Part shown: piece by piece, positions 25,084 to 36,351 of the stretch | Layout of the letters: the number at the start of each line of letters is the position of its first letter | Position numbering within the stretch: the first letter of the stretch is position 1 | Assembly: GCF_051020975.1 (NCBI RefSeq) | Contig: NW_027478160.1 | Coordinates: 8,950,001-9,014,000 of the forward strand | Source: Osmia lignaria lignaria | Lineage: Eukaryota; Arthropoda; Insecta; Hymenoptera; Megachilidae | DNA length: 64,000 bases | Direction: 5' to 3' | Notes under the pieces: model-generated | Seen by the model: the letters and a program-made list of their open reading frames with translations, nothing else | The model's database searches: none | Told to the model about the DNA's origin: nothing | Position numbers and translations under genes: made by a program

Positions 25084-27337
25084 GATCAGATGCGTAGTTC
25101 TCGAGATATATCAAGATATTTAAAAGTTCCGAAGCCGCACCAACATAATAGAGATACAGAAACACCGTGGCCCCTTTCTTTGAGATAACTCTGCACTATT
25201 GCGAGCTGCAAATGCCACTTCCAGCTTAGCTGTGCAGAGGAAGAACAACAAGAAGAAGAAATATCTCGAAATATGTCCGTCAGGCCCCTTCCCTTGAGAT
25301 AAATCTGCAAATATCTCGGAAACGAAGCGAGCTATGGCAAAATGTTAAGAGACCTTTTTTGTAGAGAATTAAGTTTCCTACTTTTTATGTTGTATGATAT
25401 TTTTTGATCAGATGCGTAGTTCTCGAGATATATCAAGATATTTAAAAGTTCCGAAGCCGCACCAACATAATAGGGATACAGAAACACCGTGGCCCCTTTC
25501 TTTGAGATAACTCTGCACTATTGCGAGCTGCAAATGCCACTTCCAGCTTAGCTGTGCAGAGGAAGAACAACAAGAAGAAGAAATATCTCGAAATATGTCC
25601 GTCAGGCCAGTTCCTTTGAGCTGAATCTGCAAATATCTCGGAAACGAAGCGAGCTATGGCAAAATGTTAAGAGACGTTTTTTGTAGAGAATTATGTTTCC
25701 TACAATTTATGTTCTATGATATTTTTTGATCAGAAGCGTAGTTTTCGAGATATATCGAGATATTTAAAAGTTCCGAAGCCGCACCAACATAATAGGGATA
25801 CAGAAACACCGTAGCCCCTTTCTTTGAGATAACTCTGCACTAGTGCGAGCCGCAAATGCCACTTCCAGCTTAGCTGTGCAGAAGAAGAACAACAAGAAGA
25901 AGAAATATCTCGAAATATGTCCGTCAGGCCCCTTCCCTTGAGATAAATCTGCAAATATCTCGGAAACGAAGCGAGCTATGGCAAAATGTTAAGAGACCTT
26001 TTTTGTAGAGAATTAAGTTTCCTACTTTTTATGTTCTATGATATTTTTTGATCAGATGCGTAGTTCTCGAGATATATCAAGATATTTAAAAGTTCCGAAG
26101 CCGCACCAACATAATAGAGATACAGAAACACCGTGGCCCCTTTCTTTGAGATAACTCTGCACTATTGCGAGCTGTAAATGCCACTTCCAGCTTAGCTGTG
26201 CAGAAGAAGAACAACAAGAAGAAGAAATATCTCGAAATATGTCCGTCAGGCCCCTTCCCTTGAGATATATCTGCAAATATCTCGGAAACGAAGCGAGCTA
26301 TGGCAAAATGTTAAGAGACCTTTTTTGTAGAGAATTAAGTTTCCTACTTTTTATGTTCTATGATATTTTTTGATCAGATGCGTAGTTCTCGAGATATATC
26401 AAGATATTTAAAAGTTCCGAAGCCGCACCAACATAATAGAGATACAGAAACACCGTGGCCCCTTTCTTTGAGATATCTCTGCACTATTGCGAGCTGCAAA
26501 TGCCACTTCCAGCTTAGCTGTGCAGAGGAAGAACAACAAGAAGAAGAAATATCTCGAAATATGTCCGTCAGGCCAGTTCCTTTGAGCTGAATCTGCAAAT
26601 ATCTCGGAAACGAAGCGAGCTATGGCAAAATGTTAAGAGACGTTTTTTATAGAGAATTATGTTTCCTACAATTTATGTTCTATGATATTTTTTGATCAGA
26701 AGCGTAGTTTTCGAGATATATCGAGATATTTAAAAGTTCCGAAGCCGCACCAACATAATAGGGATACAGAAACACCGTGGCCCCTTTCTTTGAGATAACT
26801 CTGCACTAGTGCGAGCCGCAAATGCCACTTCCAGCTTAGCTGTGCAGAAGAAGAACAACAAGAAGAAGAAATATCTCGAAATATGTCCGTCAGGCCCCTT
26901 CCCTTGAGATATATCTGCAAATATCTCGGAAACGAAGCGAGCTATGGCAAAATGTTAAGAGACCTTTTTTGTAGAGAATTATGCTTCCTACAATTTATGT
27001 TCTATGATATTTTTTGATCAGAAGCGTAGTTTTCGAGATACATCGAGATATTTAAAAGTTCCGAAGCCGCACCAACATAATAGAGATACAGAAACACCGT
27101 GGCCCCTTTCTTTGAGATAACTCTGCACTAGTGCGAGCCGCAAATGCCAGTTCCAGCTTAGCTGTGCAGAAGAAGAACAACAAGAAGAAGAAATATCTCG
27201 AAATATGTCCGTCAGGCCCCTTCCCTTGAGATAAATCTGCAAATATCTCGGAAACGAAGCGAGCTATGGCGAAATGTTAAGAGACCTTTTTTGTAGAGAA
27301 TTAAGTTTCCTACTTTTCATGTCCTATGATATTTTTT

Positions 27338-29269
27338 GATCAGATGCGTAGTTCTCGAGATATATCAAGATATTTAAAAGTTCCGAAGCCGCACCAACAT
27401 AATAGAGATACAGAAACACCGTGGCCCCTTTCTTTGAGATAACTCTGCACGATTGCGAGCTGTAAATGCCACTTCCAGCTTAGCTGTGCAGAAGAAGGAC
27501 AACAAGAAGAAGAAATATCTCGAAATATGTCCGTCAGGCCCCTTCCCTTGAGATAAATCTGCAAATATCTCGGAAACGAAGCGAGCTATGGCGAAATGTT
27601 AAGAGACCTTTTTTGTAGAGAATTATGCTTCCTACAATTTATGTTCTATGATGTTTTTTGATCAGAAGCGTAGTTTTCGAGATACATCGAGATATTTAAA
27701 AGTTCCGAAGCCGCACCAACATAATAGAGATACAGAAACACCGTGGCCCCTTTCTTTGAGATAACTCTGCACTAGTGCGAGCCGCAAATGCCAGTTTCAG
27801 CTTAGCTGTGGAGAAGAAGAACAACAAGAAGAAGAAATATCTCGAAATATGTCCGTCAGGCCCCTTCCCTTGAGATAAATCTGCAAATATCTCGGAAACG
27901 AAGCGAGCTATGGCAAAATGTTAAGAGACCTTTTTTGTAGAGAATTAAGTTTCCTACTTTTTATGTTGTATGATATTTTTTGATCAGATGCGTAGTTCTC
28001 GAGATATATCAAGATATTTAAAAGTTCCGAAGCCGCACCAACATAATAGGGATACAGAAACACCGTGGCCCCTTTCTTTGAGATAACTCTGCACTATTGC
28101 GAGCTGCAAATGCCACTTCCAGCTTAGCTGTGCAGAGGAAGAACAACAAGAAGAAGAAATATCTCGAAATATGTCCGTCAGGCCAGTTCCTTTGAGCTGA
28201 ATCTGCAAATATCTCGGAAACGAAGCGAGCTATGGCAAAATGTTAAGAGACGTTTTTTGTAGAGAATTATGTTTCCTACAATTTATGTTCTATGATATTT
28301 TTTGATCAGAAGCGTAGTTTTCGAGATATATCGAGATATTTAAAAGTTCCGAAGCCGCACCAACATAATAGGGATACAGAAACACCGTGGCCCCTTTCTT
28401 TGAGATAACTCTGCACTAGTGCGAGCCGCAAATGCCACTTCCAGCTTAGCTGTGCAGAAGAAGAACAACAAGAAGAAGAAATATCTCGAAATATGTCCGT
28501 CAGGCCCCTTCCCTTGAGATAAATCTGCAAATATCTCGGAAACGAAGCGAGCTATGGCAAAATGTTAAGAGACCTTTTTTGTAGAGAATTAAGTTTCCTA
28601 CTTTTTATGTTCTATGATATTTTTTGATCAGATGCGTAGTTCTCGAGATATATCAAGATATTTAAAAGTTCCGAAGCCGCACCAACATAATAGAGATACA
28701 GAAACACCGTGGCCCCTTTCTTTGAGATAACTCTGCACTATTGCGAGCTGTAAATGCCACTTCCAGCTTAGCTGTGCAGAAGAAGAACAACAAGAAGAAG
28801 AAATATCTCGAAATATGTCCGTCAGGCCCCTTCCCTTGAGATATATCTGCAAATATCTCGGAAACGAAGCGAGCTATGGCAAAATGTTAAGAGACCTTTT
28901 TTGTAGAGAATTCTGTTTCCTACAATTTATGTTCTATGATATTTTTTGATCAGAAGCGTAGTTTTCGAGATATATCGAGATATTTAAAAGTTCCGAAGCC
29001 GCACCAACATAATAGAGATACAGAAACACCGTGGCCCCTTTCTTTGAGATAACTCTGCACTAGTGCGAGCCGCAAATGCCACTTCCAGCTTAGCTGTGCA
29101 GAAGAAGAACAACAAGAAGAAGAAATATCTCGAAATATGTCCGTCAGGCCCCTTCCCTTGAGATAAATCTGCAAATATCTCGGAAACGAAGCGAGCTATG
29201 GCAAAATGTTAAGAGACCTTTTTTGTAGAGAATTAAGTTTCCTACTTTTTATGTTCTATGATATTTTTT
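27338..29269. repeat. Nested 6-mer, copy 1 of the duplicated 19-mer
   Basis: Equivalent of 21220-23151 shifted by 6118 bp, with the same GATGTTTTTTG and CTGTGGAGAAG markers. The same 6-mer is therefore present four times in zone III. Confidence 0.85.
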
Positions 29270-31201
29270 GATCAGATGCGTAGTTCTCGAGATATATCAA
29301 GATATTTAAAAGTTCCGAAGCCGCACCAACATAATAGAGATACAGAAACACCGTGGCCCCTTTCTTTGAGATAACTCTGCACGATTGCGAGCTGTAAATG
29401 CCACTTCCAGCTTAGCTGTGCAGAAGAAGGACAACAAGAAGAAGAAATATCTCGAAATATGTCCGTCAGGCCCCTTCCCTTGAGATAAATCTGCAAATAT
29501 CTCGGAAACGAAGCGAGCTATGGCGAAATGTTAAGAGACCTTTTTTGTAGAGAATTATGCTTCCTACAATTTATGTTCTATGATGTTTTTTGATCAGAAG
29601 CGTAGTTTTCGAGATACATCGAGATATTTAAAAGTTCCGAAGCCGCACCAACATAATAGAGATACAGAAACACCGTGGCCCCTTTCTTTGAGATAACTCT
29701 GCACTAGTGCGAGCCGCAAATGCCAGTTTCAGCTTAGCTGTGGAGAAGAAGAACAACAAGAAGAAGAAATATCTCGAAATATGTCCGTCAGGCCCCTTCC
29801 CTTGAGATAAATCTGCAAATATCTCGGAAACGAAGCGAGCTATGGCAAAATGTTAAGAGACCTTTTTTGTAGAGAATTAAGTTTCCTACTTTTTATGTTG
29901 TATGATATTTTTTGATCAGATGCGTAGTTCTCGAGATATATCAAGATATTTAAAAGTTCCGAAGCCGCACCAACATAATAGGGATACAGAAACACCGTGG
30001 CCCCTTTCTTTGAGATAACTCTGCACTATTGCGAGCTGCAAATGCCACTTCCAGCTTAGCTGTGCAGAGGAAGAACAACAAGAAGAAGAAATATCTCGAA
30101 ATATGTCCGTCAGGCCAGTTCCTTTGAGCTGAATCTGCAAATATCTCGGAAACGAAGCGAGCTATGGCAAAATGTTAAGAGACGTTTTTTGTAGAGAATT
30201 ATGTTTCCTACAATTTATGTTCTATGATATTTTTTGATCAGAAGCGTAGTTTTCGAGATATATCGAGATATTTAAAAGTTCCGAAGCCGCACCAACATAA
30301 TAGGGATACAGAAACACCGTGGCCCCTTTCTTTGAGATAACTCTGCACTAGTGCGAGCCGCAAATGCCACTTCCAGCTTAGCTGTGCAGAAGAAGAACAA
30401 CAAGAAGAAGAAATATCTCGAAATATGTCCGTCAGGCCCCTTCCCTTGAGATAAATCTGCAAATATCTCGGAAACGAAGCGAGCTATGGCAAAATGTTAA
30501 GAGACCTTTTTTGTAGAGAATTAAGTTTCCTACTTTTTATGTTCTATGATATTTTTTGATCAGATGCGTAGTTCTCGAGATATATCAAGATATTTAAAAG
30601 TTCCGAAGCCGCACCAACATAATAGAGATACAGAAACACCGTGGCCCCTTTCTTTGAGATAACTCTGCACTATTGCGAGCTGTAAATGCCACTTCCAGCT
30701 TAGCTGTGCAGAAGAAGAACAACAAGAAGAAGAAATATCTCGAAATATGTCCGTCAGGCCCCTTCCCTTGAGATATATCTGCAAATATCTCGGAAACGAA
30801 GCGAGCTATGGCAAAATGTTAAGAGACCTTTTTTGTAGAGAATTCTGTTTCCTACAATTTATGTTCTATGATATTTTTTGATCAGAAGCGTAGTTTTCGA
30901 GATATATCGAGATATTTAAAAGTTCCGAAGCCGCACCAACATAATAGAGATACAGAAACACCGTGGCCCCTTTCTTTGAGATAACTCTGCACTAGTGCGA
31001 GCCGCAAATGCCACTTCCAGCTTAGCTGTGCAGAAGAAGAACAACAAGAAGAAGAAATATCTCGAAATATGTCCGTCAGGCCCCTTCCCTTGAGATAAAT
31101 CTGCAAATATCTCGGAAACGAAGCGAGCTATGGCAAAATGTTAAGAGACCTTTTTTGTAGAGAATTAAGTTTCCTACTTTTTATGTTCTATGATATTTTT
31201 T
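29270..31201. repeat. Nested 6-mer, copy 2 of the duplicated 19-mer
   Basis: Equivalent of 23152-25083 shifted by 6118 bp. The 6-mer duplication must predate the 19-mer duplication because both 19-mer copies contain the pair. Confidence 0.85.
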
Positions 31202-33400
31202 GATCAGATGCGTAGTTCTCGAGATATATCAAGATATTTAAAAGTTCCGAAGCCGCACCAACATAATAGAGATACAGAAACACCGTGGCCCCTTTCTTTG
31301 AGATAACTCTGCACTATTGCGAGCTGCAAATGCCACTTCCAGCTTAGCTGTGCAGAGGAAGAACAACAAGAAGAAGAAATATCTCGAAATATGTCCGTCA
31401 GGCCCCTTCCCTTGAGATAAATCTGCAAATATCTCGGAAACGAAGCGAGCTATGGCAAAATGTTAAGAGACCTTTTTTGTAGAGAATTAAGTTTCCTACT
31501 TTTTATGTTGTATGATATTTTTTGATCAGATGCGTAGTTCTCGAGATATATCAAGATATTTAAAAGTTCCGAAGCCGCACCAACATAATAGGGATACAGA
31601 AACACCGTGGCCCCTTTCTTTGAGATAACTCTGCACTATTGCGAGCTGCAAATGCCACTTCCAGCTTAGCTGTGCAGAGGAAGAACAACAAGAAGAAGAA
31701 ATATCTCGAAATATGTCCGTCAGGCCAGTTCCTTTGAGCTGAATCTGCAAATATCTCGGAAACGAAGCGAGCTATGGCAAAATGTTAAGAGACGTTTTTT
31801 GTAGAGAATTATGTTTCCTACAATTTATGTTCTATGATATTTTTTGATCAGAAGCGTAGTTTTCGAGATATATCGAGATATTTAAAAGTTCCGAAGCCGC
31901 ACCAACATAATAGGGATACAGAAACACCGTAGCCCCTTTCTTTGAGATAACTCTGCACTAGTGCGAGCCGCAAATGCCACTTCCAGCTTAGCTGTGCAGA
32001 AGAAGAACAACAAGAAGAAGAAATATCTCGAAATATGTCCGTCAGGCCCCTTCCCTTGAGATAAATCTGCAAATATCTCGGAAACGAAGCGAGCTATGGC
32101 AAAATGTTAAGAGACCTTTTTTGTAGAGAATTAAGTTTCCTACTTTTTATGTTCTATGATATTTTTTGATCAGATGCGTAGTTCTCGAGATATATCAAGA
32201 TATTTAAAAGTTCCGAAGCCGCACCAACATAATAGAGATACAGAAACACCGTGGCCCCTTTCTTTGAGATAACTCTGCACTATTGCGAGCTGTAAATGCC
32301 ACTTCCAGCTTAGCTGTGCAGAAGAAGAACAACAAGAAGAAGAAATATCTCGAAATATGTCCGTCAGGCCCCTTCCCTTGAGATATATCTGCAAATATCT
32401 CGGAAACGAAGCGAGCTATGGCAAAATGTTAAGAGACCTTTTTTGTAGAGAATTCTGTTTCCTACAATTTATGTTCTATGATATTTTTTGATCAGAAGCG
32501 TAGTTTTCGAGATATATCGAGATATTTAAAAGTTCCGAAGCCGCACCAACATAATAGAGATACAGAAACACCGTGGCCCCTTTCTTTGAGATAACTCTGC
32601 ACTATTGCGAGCTGCAAATGCCACTTCCAGCTTAGCTGTGCAGAGGAAGAACAACAAGAAGAAGAAATATCTCGAAATATGTCCGTCAGGCCCCTTCCCT
32701 TGAGATAAATCTGCAAATATCTCGGAAACGAAGCGAGCTATGGCAAAACGTTAAGAGACCTTTTTTGTAGAGAATTAAGTTTCCTACTTTTTATGTTCTA
32801 TGATATTTTTTGATGAGATGCGTAGTTCTCGAGATATATCAAGATATTTAAAAGTTCCGAAGCCGCACCAACATAATAGAGATACAGAAACACCGTGGCC
32901 CCTTTCTTTGAGATAACTCTGCACTATTGCGAGCTGCAAATGCCACTTCCAGCTTAGCTGTGCAGAGGAAGAACAACAAGAAGAAGAAATATCTCGAAAT
33001 ATGTCCGTCACGCCAGTTCCTTTGAGCTGAATCTGCAAATATCTCGGAAACGAAGCGAGCTATGGCAAAATGTTAAGAGACGTTTTTTGTAGAGAATTAT
33101 GTTTCCTACAATTTATGTTCTATGATATTTTTTGATCAGAAGCGTAGTTTTCGAGATATATCGAGATATTTAAAAGTTCCGAAGCGGCACCAACATAATA
33201 GGGATACAGAAACACCGTGGCCCCTTTCTTTGAGATAACTCTGCACTAGTGCGAGCCGCAAATGCCACTTCCAGCTTAGCTGTGCAGAAGAAGAACAACA
33301 AGAAGGAGAAATATCTCGAAATATGTCCGGCAGGCCCCTGCCCTTGAGATAAATCTGCAAATATCTCGGAAACGAAGCGAGCTATGGCAAAATGTTAAGA

Positions 33401-33401
33401 A
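33401..33401. other. 1-bp deletion in unit 33134-33454
   Basis: The unit reads TTAAGAACC where the consensus is TTAAGAGACC. It is the first net length change in the window; all 102 complete units to its left are 322 bp. Confidence 0.9.
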
Positions 33402-34870
33402 CCTTTTTTGTAGAGAATTAAGTTTCCTACTTTTTATGTTCTATGATATTTTTTGATCAGATGCGTAGTTCTCGAGATATATCAAGATATTTAAAAGTTC
33501 CAAAGCCGCACTAACATAATAGAGATACAGAAACACCGTGGCCCCTTTCTTTGAGATAACTCTGCACTATTGCGAGCTGTAAATGCCACTTCCAGCTTAG
33601 CTGTGCAGAAGAAGAACAACAAGAAGAAGAAATATCTCGAAATATGTCCGTCAGGCCCCTTCCCTTGAGATATATCTGCAAATATCTCGGAAACGAAGCG
33701 AGCTTTGGCAAAATGTTAAGAGACCTTTTTTGTAGAGAATTCTGTTTCCTACAATTTATGTTCTATGATATTTTTTGATCAGAAGCGTAGTTTTCGAGAT
33801 ATATCGAGATATTTAAAAGTTCCGAAGCCGCACCAACATAATAGAGATACAGAAACACCGTGGCCCCTTTCTTTGAGATAACTCTGCACTAGTGCGAGCC
33901 GCAAATGCCACTTCCAGCTTAGCTGTGCAGAAGAAGAACAACAAGAAGAAGAAATATCTCGAAATATGTCCGTCAGGCCCCTTCCCTTGAGATAAATCTG
34001 CAAATATCTCGGAAACGAAGCGAGCTATGGCAAAATGTTAAGAGACGTTTTTTGTAGAGAATTATGTTTCCTACAATTTATGTTCTATGATATTTTTTGA
34101 TCAGAAGCGTAGTTTTCGAGATATATCAAGATATTTAAAAGTTCCGAAGCTGCACCAACATAATAGAGGTACAGAAACACCGTGGCCTCTTTCTTTGAGA
34201 TAACTCTGCACTATTGCGAGCTGCAAATGCCACTTCGAGCTTAGCTGTGCAGAAGAAGAACAATAAGAAGAAGAAATATCTCGAAATATGTCCGTCAGGC
34301 CCCTTCCCTTGAGATAAATCTGCAAATATCTCGGAAACGAAGAGAGCTATGGCAAAATGTTAAGAGACCTTTTTTGTAGAGAATTAAGTTTCCTACTTTT
34401 CATGTTCTATGATATTTTTTGATCAGATGCGTAGCTCTCGAGATATATCAAGATATTTAAAAGTTCCGAAGCCGCACCAACATAATAGGGATACAGAAAC
34501 ACCGTGGCCCCTTTCTTTGAGATAACTCTGCACTATTGCGAGCTGTAAATGCCACTTCCAGCTTAGCTGTGCAGAAGAAGAACAACAAGAAGAAGAAATA
34601 TCTCGAAATATGTCCGTCAGGCCCCTTCCCTTGAGATATATCTGCAAATATCTCGGAAACGAAGCGAGCTTTGGCAAAATGTTAAGAGACGTTTTTTGTA
34701 GAGAATTAGGTTTCCTACAATTTATGTTCTATGATATTTTTTGATCAGAAGCGTAGTTTTCGAGATATATCGAGATATTTAAAAGTTCCGAAGCCGCACC
34801 AACATAATAGAGATACAGAAACACCGTGGCCCCTTTCTTTGAGATAACTCTGCACTAGTGCGAGCCGCAA

Positions 34871-34871
34871 A
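34871..34871. other. 1-bp deletion (CAAAGCC for CAAATGCC)
   Basis: Unit 34743-35063 lacks the T of CAAATGCC. The identical deletion occurs five units later near 36480, so it was copied with the block rather than arising twice. Confidence 0.9.
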
Positions 34872-35063
34872 GCCACTTCCAGCTTAGCTGTGCAGAAGAA
34901 GAACAACAAGAAGAAGAAATATCTCGAAATATGTCCGACAGGCCCCTTCCCTTGAGATAAATCTGCAAATATCTCGGAAACGAAGCGAGCTATGGCGAAA
35001 TGTTAAGAGACCTTTTCTGTAGAGAATTAAGTTTCCTACTTTTTATCTTCTATGATATTTTTT

Positions 35064-35385
35064 GATCAGGTGCGTAGTTCTCGAGATATATCAAGATATT
35101 TAAAAGTTCCGAAGCCGCACCAACATAATAGAGATACAGAAACACCGTGGCCCCTTTCTTTGAGATAACTCTGCACTAGTGCGAGCCGCAAATGCCACTT
35201 CCAGCTTAGCTGTGCAGAAGAAGAACAACAAGAAGAAGAAATATCTCGAAATATGTCCGTCAGGCCCGTTCCTTTGAGCTGAATCTGCAAATATCTCGGA
35301 AACGAAGCGAGCTATGGCGAAATGTTAAGAGACGTTTTTTGTAGAGAATTAAGTTTCCTACTTTTTATCTTCTATGATATTTTTT
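35064..35385. repeat. Chimeric unit: captured unequal-crossover product
   Basis: Its left part matches the unit at 36673 (GATCAGGTG anchor, CTAGTGCGAGCCGC, GAAATATCTCG). Its right part matches the next unit, at 36995 (CAGGCCCGTTCCTTTGAGCTG, GCGAAATG, GACGTTTTTTGTAG, TTATCTTC, then a GACCA anchor). The switch falls between base 35241, where this unit has A and the 36995 unit has G, and base 35268, where it has the G of CCCGTT. The simplest reading is loss of exactly one unit by crossover between adjacent units. Confidence 0.8.
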
Positions 35386-36351
35386 GACCAGATGCGTAGT
35401 TCTCGAGATATATCAAGATATTTAAAAGTTCCGAAGCCGCACCAACATAATAGAGATACAGAAACACCGTGGCCCCTTTCTTTGAGATAACTCTGCACTA
35501 TTGCGCGCTGCAAATGCCACTTCCAGCTTAGCTGTGCAGAAGAAGAACAACAAGAAGAAGAAATATCTCGAAATATGTCCGTCAGGCCCCTTCCCTTGAG
35601 ATAAATCTGCAAATATCTCGGAAACGAAGCGAGCTATGGCAAAATGTTAAGAGACCTTTTTTGTAGAGAATTAAGTTTCCTACTTTTTATGTTCTGTGAT
35701 ATTTTTCGATCAGAGGCGTAGTTCTCGAGATATATCAAGATATTTAAAAGTTCCGAAGCCGCACCAACATAATAGAGATACAGAAACACCGTGGCCCCTT
35801 TCTTTGAGATAACTCTGCACGATTGCGAGCTGGAAATGCCACTTCCAGTTTAGCTGTGCAGAAGAAGAACAACAAGAAGAAGAAATATCTCGAAATATGT
35901 CCATCAGGACCCTTCCCTTGAGATAAATCTGCAAATATCTCGGAAACGAAGAGAGCTATGGCAAAATGTTAAGAGACCTTTTTTGTAGAGAATTAAGTTT
36001 CCTACTTTTCATGTTCTATGATATTTTTTGATCAGATGCGTAGTTCTCGAGATATATCAAGATATTTAAAAGTTCCGAAGCAGCACCAACATAATAGAGA
36101 TACAGAAACACCGTGGCCCCTTTCTTTGAGATAACTCTGCACTATTGCGAGCTGTAAATGCCACTTCCAGCTTAGCTGTGCAGAAGAAGAACAACAAGAA
36201 GAAGAAATATCTCGAAATATGTCCGGCAGGCCCCTTCCCTTGAGATATATCTGCAAATATCTCGGAAACGAAGCGAGCTATGGCAAAATGTTAAGATACC
36301 TTTTTTGTAGAGAATTATGTTTCCTACAATTTATGTTCTATGATATTTTTT

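Larger units (their letters stand above)
20117..26234. repeat. 19-unit tandem segmental duplication, copy 1 (6118 bp)
   Basis: All rare markers in this segment recur 6118 bp (exactly 19 units) to the right: TTGAGATATCTCTGC (20352/26470), TACTTTTCATG (21194/27312), GATGTTTTTTGATC (21533/27651), GTTTCAGC (21677/27795), AGAATTCTG (22789/28907) and CCGTAGCCCC (25810/31928). The left limit is placed after 20116 because bases 20111 and 20116 differ from 26229 and 26234. The only internal mismatch I noticed by eye is 21205 T versus 27323 C; I did not align every base. Confidence 0.9.
26235..32352. repeat. 19-unit tandem segmental duplication, copy 2 (6118 bp)
   Basis: Direct tandem partner of 20117-26234. 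The match continues about 100 bp past the nominal end: bases after 26336 read AAGTTTCCTAC whereas those after 32454 read CTGTTTCCTAC. The shared order of all 19 units, plus the near absence of differences, points to recent unequal crossing-over, or to an assembly duplication that must be excluded. Confidence 0.88.
34743..36351. repeat. 5-unit block (1609 bp) with shared 1-bp deletion
   Basis: Unit order: CCGCAAAGCC unit (1-bp deletion near 34871), GATCAGGTG unit, GACCAGATG unit with TGCGCGCTG, GATCAGAGG unit with TCCATCAGGACCC, and an AAGCAGCACC unit. The same markers recur in order at 36352-38604, with two additional units present there. Confidence 0.8.

Noticed and set aside
20117..32352. 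Assembly artefact as the explanation for the 19-mer duplication
   Set aside because: Not fully excluded, but one clear difference (21205 T versus 27323 C) and different flanking sequence on the two outer sides argue for two real copies. Reads spanning the region would settle it.
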